Shown: one piece after another, positions 8,048-15,375 of the stretch
Numbering within the stretch: the first letter of the stretch is position 1
Layout of the letters: each line of letters begins with the position of its first letter
Assembly (NCBI GenBank): GCA_959606905.1
Contig: CAUHML010000053.1
Span: 1 to 20,161, forward strand
Direction of reading: 5' to 3'
Length of the DNA stretch: 20,161 nt
Source of the DNA: an uncultured Bacteroides sp.
GTDB taxonomy: Bacteria > Bacteroidota > Bacteroidia > Bacteroidales > Bacteroidaceae
Program-made: the position numbers and the translations under genes
The notes under the pieces: generated by a model
The model's input: the letters and a program-made list of their open reading frames with translations, nothing else
The model's database searches: none
Told to the model about the DNA's origin: nothing

Positions 8048-9673
8048 ATGAAACTATTAAAAGTATATATATCTGCATTTTGTATGTGTTCACTTTCTGT
8101 GTTGCTGAATTCATGCGACGATTTCCTGAAAGAAGAACCATTGGATATGAAGTCATCTGACCAATTCTGGAAGACGAAAGCTGATGCGGAGTCGGGTGTG
8201 AACGCATTGTATTTCGGTGGTGTACCTTATTTACACAACACTGATGTAGGCGGTGGCTGGACTCCTAAAGCGACAATGTGGGGTGGTATTGTGTCCGGAT
8301 TGTACGTTGATAAGCGTAAGGATAGAACATTTACTACGGCATCCGAAGGGTGTAACTTCAATATTGAATCTTTTGATGATATTGCAATGAAATACTGGCA
8401 TGAGTTTTATAAAGGTATTTCACGTGCCAACTTTGTTATTGCCAATATTCCGACAATGACTGGGGTGCTGGATGAAGCTACTATTAATAATTATGTGGCT
8501 CAAGGTAAATTCTTCCGTGCATACGGATATTTCTGGCTGGTCAAAGAATTTGGTGGTGTTCCTTATATTTCAGAACCTTACACATCTACAGAAGGTATGT
8601 ACAAAGAACGTCTTTCTGCTGAAGAGGTTTATAAGAAAATTGAAGCCGACTTGCTGGATATTGTCAACGGGGATGCATTGCCGAATAAAACGTTCTATGA
8701 AAATGGCTGTTATGTTACCAGAGCAATGGCGCAGACTTTGCTGGCACAAGTTTATCTACAATGGGCTGGTGCACCGTTAAACGGAGGGGCAGACTATTAT
8801 GGAAAAGCTGCACAGATGGCATTGAAAGTGATCAATGACAGTCCTCACGAACTTATTCATCCGAATGGAACGACTGATGATTTAAACTCAGCATATAATG
8901 TAATTAAGACGACGAAAGAATCTGCTGAAATCATTTATGCTAAAGAATACAATTACACCAATTATAGTGTAGGTAACTCTTATGCTTGCCGTTCTATCGG
9001 AACAGATGCTTTCCAGTGGGGAGTGTTCCATCCGGGAGGAGACGTGCTGTATAATGCATACCTTCCCTGTGATATGTTGCTTAACAGCTATGCCTCTAAT
9101 GATATTCGAGGACATGAGAAACAGTTCTTCTTTAAGCAATATACCGATGCTGAAGGAAATACTCATACTTTGAATAATGCAGGCAACTGGGCATGGTTTG
9201 ATGAAAATGCTTTGATTAGCGGCCACGACGGTGATTATAATATGCCGGTATTCCGTTTTGCGGAAGTCTTGCTGATTGCGGCCGAAGGTCTGGCACGTAC
9301 AAATCATGAAGATAATGCTGTCGGTGGAGCTAAATATTATCTCAATCAAGTGCGTAAACGTGCTGGATTGGCAGATGAGACGGCTACAGGAAACGATTTA
9401 ATACAATCGATTTTGACTGAACGTTTGCATGAGTTACCGTTGGAATTTAAGATTTGGGATGACATTCGTCGTACTCGTTTGTATCCGGAAGCATCTACCG
9501 AATCAGGAAAATTGAAATGGACTGCTCTTGCATCGGCTCAAATCCAAAACAAGCCCGATGGAAGCACAAGAGCCGGTGCCATTCCTGAATATGCTTTGTT
9601 ATGGCCTATCCCGTTAGATGAAATTCAGGCTAATCCTGCGTTGGAAGGACATCAGAACCCGGGATGGAATTAA
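8048..9673 (+). CDS. SusD/RagB-like surface glycan-binding lipoprotein
   Basis: Outer-membrane lipoprotein that binds the glycan and acts as the lid of the SusC-like transporter. The 541-residue product starts with a lipoprotein signal ending LLNSC (Cys23). It is followed by DDFLKEEP, an acidic stretch of the kind that marks surface export in Bacteroidetes. SusD/RagB family features follow: the N-terminal DQFWKTKADAESGVNALY region, helical repeat segments such as GKFFRAYGYFWLVKEFGGVPYI and ADLLDIV, and the C-terminal ERLHELPLEFKIWDDIRRTRLYP with LLWPIPLDEIQANP near the end. Length is typical. It lies 27 bp after the susC-like gene and is followed by a hairpin that may separate expression of the import pair from the enzyme genes. 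The family is certain; the ligand is inferred to be alpha-mannose-rich from the downstream enzymes. Confidence 0.97.
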   Translation: MKLLKVYISAFCMCSLSVLLNSCDDFLKEEPLDMKSSDQFWKTKADAESGVNALYFGGVPYLHNTDVGGGWTPKATMWGGIVSGLYVDKRKDRTFTTASEGCNFNIESFDDIAMKYWHEFYKGISRANFVIANIPTMTGVLDEATINNYVAQGKFFRAYGYFWLVKEFGGVPYISEPYTSTEGMYKERLSAEEVYKKIEADLLDIVNGDALPNKTFYENGCYVTRAMAQTLLAQVYLQWAGAPLNGGADYYGKAAQMALKVINDSPHELIHPNGTTDDLNSAYNVIKTTKESAEIIYAKEYNYTNYSVGNSYACRSIGTDAFQWGVFHPGGDVLYNAYLPCDMLLNSYASNDIRGHEKQFFFKQYTDAEGNTHTLNNAGNWAWFDENALISGHDGDYNMPVFRFAEVLLIAAEGLARTNHEDNAVGGAKYYLNQVRKRAGLADETATGNDLIQSILTERLHELPLEFKIWDDIRRTRLYPEASTESGKLKWTALASAQIQNKPDGSTRAGAIPEYALLWPIPLDEIQANPALEGHQNPGWN

Positions 9674-9707
9674 TTAGGTAATAATAAATATTTGTTTCTG
9701 ATAGAAT

Positions 9708-9742
9708 TGGAGAGAGGGTAAAGGCTAATTATCCTCTCTCTA
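9708..9742 (+). terminator. Hairpin after susD-like gene; terminator or attenuator
   Basis: GAGAGAGG (9710-9717) pairs perfectly with CCTCTCTC (9733-9740). The stem extends inward and outward through G-T and A-T pairs (T9708-A9742 to A9721-T9729), leaving a 7-nt loop. No T-tract follows, so it may be a partial terminator, a processing site or an mRNA stabiliser that sets the ratio of import proteins to enzymes. Confidence 0.6.
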
Positions 9743-9857
9743 TTGCTTAAACGGTTAGTCTTTCGGTTGTACTCTCGTTGACGCTCGTATCCTTTGGTTG
9801 ACCACATGCTATTTTTTCTTATTTTGGCGTATCAGAGGACGGATAATTGCAGAAAGA

Positions 9858-9869
9858 TGCTTTAATTTG
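9858..9869 (+). promoter_or_regulatory. Single operator-like motif / weak -7 element before GH92-A
   Basis: TGCTTTAATTT (9858-9868) matches the core of the 4727-4740 repeat (TGCTCTAATTT) in 10 of 11 positions. It overlaps TTAATTTG (9862-9869), which only weakly resembles a -7 element. It could be a second binding site for the PUL regulator or chance. Otherwise the 249-bp gap holds only the hairpin at 9708-9742. Confidence 0.3.
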
Positions 9870-9922
9870 TAACGTAAATAAAAAAGACTTGATAATTTAA
9901 TTAATAGCTTAATTCGTAGACC

Positions 9923-12208
9923 ATGAATAAAAAGAAACTACTATCTATCGCAATAGCCCTGCTATTGGGAGCTTCCTCTACCTTTGCGCAAAAGCAACCG
10001 GTAGACTATGTGAATCCTTTAATGGGAACTGATTCGAAAATATCACTATCTAATGGGAATACATATCCTGCCATCGCGTTGCCTTGGGGAATGAACTTCT
10101 GGATGCCACAAACCGGAAAGATGGGTGACGGTTGGGCTTACACTTATGCATCCGACAAAATCAGAGGTTTCAAGCAAACCCATCAGCCTAGTCCGTGGAT
10201 CAATGACTACGGTCAGTTCTCAATCATGCCGATGACTAAACAGTTGAAGATCGATCAGGACAGTCGTGCTTCCTGGTTCTCTCATAAGGCAGAGAAAGCC
10301 ACTCCTTATTATTATAGTGTTTATTTGTCAGAGTATGACATGACAACTGAAATAGCTCCGACAGAACGTTGCGCATATTTCCGTTTCACTTTCCCTGAAA
10401 CCTCCGATGCCTATGTGGTGGTAGATGCTTTCGACCGCGGTTCGTATGTGAAGGTGATTCCCGAAGAAAATAAAATAGTTGGTTATACGACACGCAATAG
10501 TGGCGGTGTTCCTCAAAACTTTAAGAATTACTTTGTGATAGAGTTCGACAAGCCTTTTACTTTCAATAAAGTATGGGCAGACTATCATTTGGTTGAAACA
10601 CATCTCGAACTGCAATCCAATCACGTGGGTGCTGCTATCGGATTTTCGACGAAAAAAGGAGAACAAGTGCATGCAAAAGTGGCATCCTCATTCATCAGCC
10701 CCGAACAGGCGGAACTGAACTTGAAGGAAATTGGTAATAAGACTTTTGAACAGACAAAAGAGGCCGGTCGTAAGGCATGGAACAATGTCTTGGGGCGTAT
10801 CAAGGTTGAAGACAGCGATGAGAACCGTATGCGTACGTTCTACTCTTGTTTGTATCGTTCGGTGTTGTTTCCTCGTATGTTTTACGAAGTAAACGGTAAG
10901 GGGGAAACTGTGCATTACAGCCCCTATAATGGTGAAATCCGTCCGGGATATATGTTTACCGACACTGGATTCTGGGATACTTTCCGTTGCTTGTTTCCAT
11001 TTGTTAATTTGATATATCCTTCAATGGGTGAGAAGATGCAGGCAGGTCTGTTGAATACCTATCTTGAAAGTGGATTCTTTCCTGAATGGGCAAGCCCGGG
11101 CCATCGTGGTTGCATGGTTGGGAATAATTCTGCTTCTGTAGTGGCGGATGCTTTCATGAAGAATATAACCAAAGCGGATGCAGAAAAAATGTATGAAGGT
11201 CTACTGAAAGGGGCCAATAGCGTACATCCGAAAGTTTCTACTACCGGACGCCGTGGATATGAATATTATAACAAACTGGGCTATGTGCCATACGATGTGA
11301 AAATTAATGAGAATGCGGCACGCACATTGGAATATGCATACGATGACTGGTGCATTTACCGTATGGGTGAAAAATTAGGTCGTCCGGCAGAAGAACTGGA
11401 TGTTTATAAGAAAAGGAGTCAGAACTACCGTAATCTGTTCGATCCAGAAACTAAGTTGATGCGGGGAAAGAATTCCGACGGAACTTTCCAGACTCCTTTC
11501 AATCCTTTTAAATGGGGAGATGCCTTTACGGAAGGAAATAGTTGGCATTATACATGGTCGGTATTCCACGATGTACAAGGACTGGTTGATCTGATGGGCG
11601 GCAAGAAGATGTTTGTCAGTATGCTTGATTCTGTATTCAATCTTCCTCCTGTATTTGATGATAGCTATTATGGAGGAGTGATTCACGAGATTCGTGAAAT
11701 GGAAATTGCTAACATGGGTAACTATGCACATGGCAACCAACCTATCCAGCACATGATCTACTTGTATAACTATGCCGGCGAACCGTGGAAAGCCCAATAT
11801 TGGTTGCGTGAGACGATGAACCGCCTCTATCTTCCTACTCCGGACGGTTATTGTGGAGATGAAGATAACGGTCAGACTTCGGCTTGGTATGTATTTACTG
11901 CATTGGGATTTTATCCGGTATGTCCCGGTAGCAATGAATATGTAATGGGAGCTCCTTACTTCAAGAAAGCAACGATTACACTGGAGAACGGCAAGAAACT
12001 GGAAATCTCCGCCCCGAAGAATAACGATGATAATCGTTATATTCGTTCATTGAATTATAATGGCAAGAATTATACAAAGAATTATCTGAACCATTTCGAT
12101 CTGTTGAAAGGCGGTCGTCTGGTGTTTGATATGGATAACAAACCGAATAAGGGAAGAGGTATCAACGAATCAGACTTCCCGTATTCATTCTCTCGTGACG
12201 CAAAGTAA
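9923..12208 (+). CDS. GH92 exo-alpha-mannosidase A, predicted alpha-1,2 type
   Basis: Calcium-dependent inverting exo-alpha-mannosidase that removes terminal mannose, predicted periplasmic. The 761-residue product has a signal peptide (MNKKKLLSIAIALLLGASSTFAQ) and then GH92 hallmarks: VDYVNPLMGTDS at the N-terminus, TDTGFWDTFRCLFPF, TLEYAYDDWC, EGNSWHYTW, AHGNQPIQHMIYLYN, GDEDNGQTSAWYVF and GFYPVCPG. From memory, BT3990 uses Glu533 as acid, Asp642/Asp644 on the base side, and a His584-Glu585 pair for alpha-1,2 recognition. Here Glu537, Asp646/Asp648 and His588-Glu589 (in VIHEIREM) have exactly the same spacing, which supports alpha-1,2 preference. It is the first gene of the enzyme block; the next gene starts 6 bp after its stop. 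The family is certain; the linkage is inferred. Confidence 0.95.
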   Translation: MNKKKLLSIAIALLLGASSTFAQKQPVDYVNPLMGTDSKISLSNGNTYPAIALPWGMNFWMPQTGKMGDGWAYTYASDKIRGFKQTHQPSPWINDYGQFSIMPMTKQLKIDQDSRASWFSHKAEKATPYYYSVYLSEYDMTTEIAPTERCAYFRFTFPETSDAYVVVDAFDRGSYVKVIPEENKIVGYTTRNSGGVPQNFKNYFVIEFDKPFTFNKVWADYHLVETHLELQSNHVGAAIGFSTKKGEQVHAKVASSFISPEQAELNLKEIGNKTFEQTKEAGRKAWNNVLGRIKVEDSDENRMRTFYSCLYRSVLFPRMFYEVNGKGETVHYSPYNGEIRPGYMFTDTGFWDTFRCLFPFVNLIYPSMGEKMQAGLLNTYLESGFFPEWASPGHRGCMVGNNSASVVADAFMKNITKADAEKMYEGLLKGANSVHPKVSTTGRRGYEYYNKLGYVPYDVKINENAARTLEYAYDDWCIYRMGEKLGRPAEELDVYKKRSQNYRNLFDPETKLMRGKNSDGTFQTPFNPFKWGDAFTEGNSWHYTWSVFHDVQGLVDLMGGKKMFVSMLDSVFNLPPVFDDSYYGGVIHEIREMEIANMGNYAHGNQPIQHMIYLYNYAGEPWKAQYWLRETMNRLYLPTPDGYCGDEDNGQTSAWYVFTALGFYPVCPGSNEYVMGAPYFKKATITLENGKKLEISAPKNNDDNRYIRSLNYNGKNYTKNYLNHFDLLKGGRLVFDMDNKPNKGRGINESDFPYSFSRDAK

Positions 12209-12214
12209 GCTGAT

Positions 12215-14557
12215 ATGAATAATTTGAGAAAGAAAGTATTGATGATGACTATGGCGGCAGCAACTTTGTCCGCCATAGCCCAACAGCCGGTAGACTATGT
12301 GAATCCGATTATCGGGACCAATGGGATGGGGCACACTTTTCCCGGTGCTTGCACTCCTTTCGGATGGGTACAGTTGAGTCCGGACACAGACACAATTCCG
12401 CATAATGTAAATGGAGCTTATCAGAAAAATGCCTACGAGTATTGTGCCGGTTACCAATATAGGGACAAGACCATTGTTGGCTTCAGTCACACTCATCTTA
12501 GTGGTACGGGACATTCTGACTTGGGAGACATCTTGTTGATGCCTGCTGTTGGCGATGTGAAGTTAAATCCCGGTCGGGCGGATTATCCGGAAGAGGGATA
12601 CCGTTCACGTTTTGACCATGCTACAGAAAAAGCTGTTCCCGGATATTATGAAGTGATACTGGACGATTATGGCATTAAGGCCCAACTGACAGCAACACAA
12701 CGGACGGGTATACATAAATATACCTTCCCGAAAGGAAAAGATGGTCATTTGATTTTGGATCTGGTGCATGGTATTTATAATTATGACGGCAAAGTTCTAT
12801 GGGCCAATTTGAGAGTCGAAAACGATACTCTGTTGACCGGATATCGTATCACCAATGGATGGGCGCGTACGAATTATACCTATTTTGCTATCTCTTTGTC
12901 ACAGCCGATTAAAGACTACGGATATAAGGATAAGGAAAAAGTATTGTACAATGGCTTTTGGCGTCGTTTTAAGTTGGAAAAGAACTTCCCCGAAATCACA
13001 GGTCGAAAAATCGTGGCTTACTTTAACTTCGATACCGCTAACAATTCGGAACTGGTTGTAAAAGTGGCATTGTCGGCAGTCAGTACGGAAGGGGCCATTA
13101 AGAATCTGCATGCCGAGGCTTCCGGAAAGAGTTTCGAACAGTTGGCGGAAGCTGCTCGTACAGATTGGAATAGTGAACTGAAGCATTTCGAGATCGAAGG
13201 TACGCCCGATCAGAAAGCAATGTTCTATACTTCTCTTTACCACACCATGATTAATCCGTCTGTGTATATGGATGTAGACGGTTCCTATCGTGGGCTGGAT
13301 CATAACATACACCGGGCGGAAGGATTCACCAACTATACTATATTTTCCCTTTGGGATACCTATCGTGCGGAACATCCTTTCCTGAATCTGGTGAAACCGG
13401 GACGCAATGCGGATATGGTGGAATCCATGATTAAACATGAGCAACAAAGCGTGCACGGAATGTTGCCGATATGGAGTCTGATGGGAAATGAAAACTGGTG
13501 TATGAGCGGTTATCATGCTGTGTCTGTACTGGCGGATGCAATAACCAAAGGCGTCTTTTCGAATGTGGATGAGGCATTGGCGGCAATGGTCAGTACATCC
13601 ACCGTTCCGTATTATGAAGGTATAGCTGATTATATGAAGCTGGGATATATTCCGCTTGACAAAAGTGGTACAGCAGCTTCTTCTACTTTGGAGTATGCAT
13701 ACGACGATTGGACTATCTATCAGACAGCTTTGAAGGCAGGTAACAAGGAAATAGCGGAGACTTACCGAAAGCGTGCCCTCAATTATCGTACTATCTATGA
13801 TACAAGTATTGGTTTTGCACGTCCCCGTTATAGTGACGGTTCTTTCAAGAAAGAGTTTGATGTATTGCAAACCTATGGTGAAGGTTTTATTGAAGGCAAT
13901 TCATGGAATTTCTCTTTTCATGTGCCACACGATGTATTTGGCATGATCGACTTGATGGGAGGAGAAGGGACGTTCGTACAGAAATTGGATGAACTGTTCT
14001 CCATGCATCTGCCGGAGAAGTACTATGAGCATAATGAGGATATTACTGAAGAATGTTTGGTCGGCGGATATGTGCATGGTAATGAACCGAGCCACCATGT
14101 TCCTTATCTATATGCGTGGACTTCCCAGCCGTGGAAATCACAGTACTGGCTGCGTGAGATTCTGAATAAGATGTATAAGAATGATATTAACGGATTGGGT
14201 GGAAATGATGATTGCGGACAGATGTCAGCATGGTACCTTTTCTCCGTGATGGGCTTCTATCCGGTTTGTCCTGGTACAGACCAGTATGTATTAGGAGCGC
14301 CCTACCTGCCTTATCTGAAGATGACGCTTCCTAATGGAAAGACATTGGAGATCAAAGCGCCGGGTGTCAGCGATAAGAAACGTTACGTGCAGTCGCTGAA
14401 ATTGAACGGTAAGGTATACGACAAGATGTACATTACACATGAAGACATTTTGAAAGGAGGCGTGCTTGAATTCAAGATGGGGGCGTCACCTAATAAACGT
14501 CGCGGATTATCACCGGAGGATAAACCTTATTCATTAACTAACGGAATCAACGAATAA
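12215..14557 (+). CDS. GH92 exo-alpha-mannosidase B, probably not alpha-1,2
   Basis: Second periplasmic GH92 mannosidase, 780 residues. The signal peptide is MNNLRKKVLMMTMAAATLSAIAQ. Family motifs in order: VDYVNPIIGTNGMGHTFPGA, GFSHTHLSGTGHSDLGD, FSLWDTYRAEHPF, TLEYAYDDWT, EGNSWNFSFHVPHDV, VHGNEPSHHVPYLY, GGNDDCGQMSAWYLF and GFYPVCPG. The predicted acid is Glu560 and the base-side residues are Asp665/Asp666. The His-Glu pair seen in GH92-A (VIHEIREM) is absent; the corresponding loop reads EHNEDITEECLVGGY. I therefore predict a different linkage, such as alpha-1,3, -1,4 or -1,6. It resembles GH92-C more than GH92-A (GNDDCGQMSAWY, HGNEPxHH), suggesting that B and C share a later duplication. 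It starts 6 bp after GH92-A and is followed 13 bp later by the peptidase gene, so the block reads as one transcript. Confidence 0.95.
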   Translation: MNNLRKKVLMMTMAAATLSAIAQQPVDYVNPIIGTNGMGHTFPGACTPFGWVQLSPDTDTIPHNVNGAYQKNAYEYCAGYQYRDKTIVGFSHTHLSGTGHSDLGDILLMPAVGDVKLNPGRADYPEEGYRSRFDHATEKAVPGYYEVILDDYGIKAQLTATQRTGIHKYTFPKGKDGHLILDLVHGIYNYDGKVLWANLRVENDTLLTGYRITNGWARTNYTYFAISLSQPIKDYGYKDKEKVLYNGFWRRFKLEKNFPEITGRKIVAYFNFDTANNSELVVKVALSAVSTEGAIKNLHAEASGKSFEQLAEAARTDWNSELKHFEIEGTPDQKAMFYTSLYHTMINPSVYMDVDGSYRGLDHNIHRAEGFTNYTIFSLWDTYRAEHPFLNLVKPGRNADMVESMIKHEQQSVHGMLPIWSLMGNENWCMSGYHAVSVLADAITKGVFSNVDEALAAMVSTSTVPYYEGIADYMKLGYIPLDKSGTAASSTLEYAYDDWTIYQTALKAGNKEIAETYRKRALNYRTIYDTSIGFARPRYSDGSFKKEFDVLQTYGEGFIEGNSWNFSFHVPHDVFGMIDLMGGEGTFVQKLDELFSMHLPEKYYEHNEDITEECLVGGYVHGNEPSHHVPYLYAWTSQPWKSQYWLREILNKMYKNDINGLGGNDDCGQMSAWYLFSVMGFYPVCPGTDQYVLGAPYLPYLKMTLPNGKTLEIKAPGVSDKKRYVQSLKLNGKVYDKMYITHEDILKGGVLEFKMGASPNKRRGLSPEDKPYSLTNGINE

Positions 14558-14570
14558 TCAATAAAGGAGT

Positions 14571-15365
14571 ATGAAAAAGATACATTTAATCTATGCAGCC
14601 TGCCTGCTGGTAGGTATGGGGGCTTGTGCTGCAAGTGTGCAAAAACAGGTGAAGGATAATTCTGATGTATGGAAAGAGTACAATACAGGTGCTGTATTGT
14701 TTGAGGATAAAGCACCGGAAACGCTGGGATCGGACATTTACCACCGGATCATTCCCGATGCTGAATCGTACATCAAGGAACAGGCACGTACTGTATTAGC
14801 TACTCTTTACAATTCTCCGGAAGATAGTATTCCTGCAGTGCACAAGATACATTATACATTGGAAGATATCAACGGTATTTCTGCGAAAGGTGGTGGTAAT
14901 GGTGATGTGACGATTTTCTACAGTACACGTCACATTGAAAAATCTTTTGCAGCGAATGATACGGCGAAGTTGTTTTTTGAAACACGCGGGGTGCTCTTGC
15001 ATGAATTGACGCACGCATATCAGCTGGAGCCGCAGGGAATCGGCTCTTATGGAACCAATCGTGTGTTCTGGGCATTTATCGAGGGAATGGCAGATGCTGT
15101 GCGGGTTGCCAATGGAGGATTTGACGGACCGAATGCCCGTCCGAAAGGTGGAAATTATATGGACGGATACCGTACGGCGGGTTATTTCTTCGTGTGGTTA
15201 CGTGACAACAAAGATCCTGAATTCCTGCGTAAGTTTAACCGGAGTACATTGGAGGTTATCCCTTGGTCGTTTGATGGAGCTATCAAGCATGTTCTAGGAG
15301 ACGAATATAATATTGATGAACTGTGGCATGAATATCAAGTTGCGGTAGGTGATATACAAGCATAA
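14571..15365 (+). CDS. Basic secretory protein-family zinc peptidase, lipoprotein
   Basis: Predicted metallopeptidase of the 'peptidase of plants and bacteria' (plant basic secretory protein, Pfam BSP) family. The 264-residue product has a lipoprotein signal ending VGMGAC (Cys19). The residues after Cys (AASVQKQ) are not acidic, so it probably stays on the periplasmic side. An HExxH zinc site is clear: LLHELTHAYQLEPQG, with His144, Glu145 and His148. Downstream FIEGMADAVRVANGGF contains an acidic pair that could supply further ligands, and the RTAGYFFVWL/LRKFNRS region is typical of the family. An AAAGGAG ribosome-binding site stands just before the ATG. It is embedded between two GH92 genes, 13 bp after one and 10 bp before the other, which implies co-expression. 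A role in cutting the protein part of a mannosylated glycopeptide is inferred; activity of bacterial members is poorly known to me. Confidence 0.85.
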   Translation: MKKIHLIYAACLLVGMGACAASVQKQVKDNSDVWKEYNTGAVLFEDKAPETLGSDIYHRIIPDAESYIKEQARTVLATLYNSPEDSIPAVHKIHYTLEDINGISAKGGGNGDVTIFYSTRHIEKSFAANDTAKLFFETRGVLLHELTHAYQLEPQGIGSYGTNRVFWAFIEGMADAVRVANGGFDGPNARPKGGNYMDGYRTAGYFFVWLRDNKDPEFLRKFNRSTLEVIPWSFDGAIKHVLGDEYNIDELWHEYQVAVGDIQA

Positions 15366-15375
15366 TAATGTAAAT

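Noticed and set aside
8888..9349. A 153-codon minus-strand frame opposite the SusD-like gene, plus similar ones at 6098-6526 and 18701-19213
   Set aside because: All are antisense to certain genes, have low-complexity Ile/Phe/Ser/His-rich products and no supporting promoter.
12899..13870. A 323-codon open frame on the minus strand, opposite GH92-B
   Set aside because: It lies wholly inside a well-conserved GH92 coding region, shows no recognisable domain or signal peptide, and is rich in His, Ile and Arg as expected for an antisense shadow of Bacteroides codon use.
15349..15375. Upstream in-frame start for GH92-C
   Set aside because: It would overlap the peptidase gene and add polar residues (IYKHNNVN) before an otherwise normal signal peptide.
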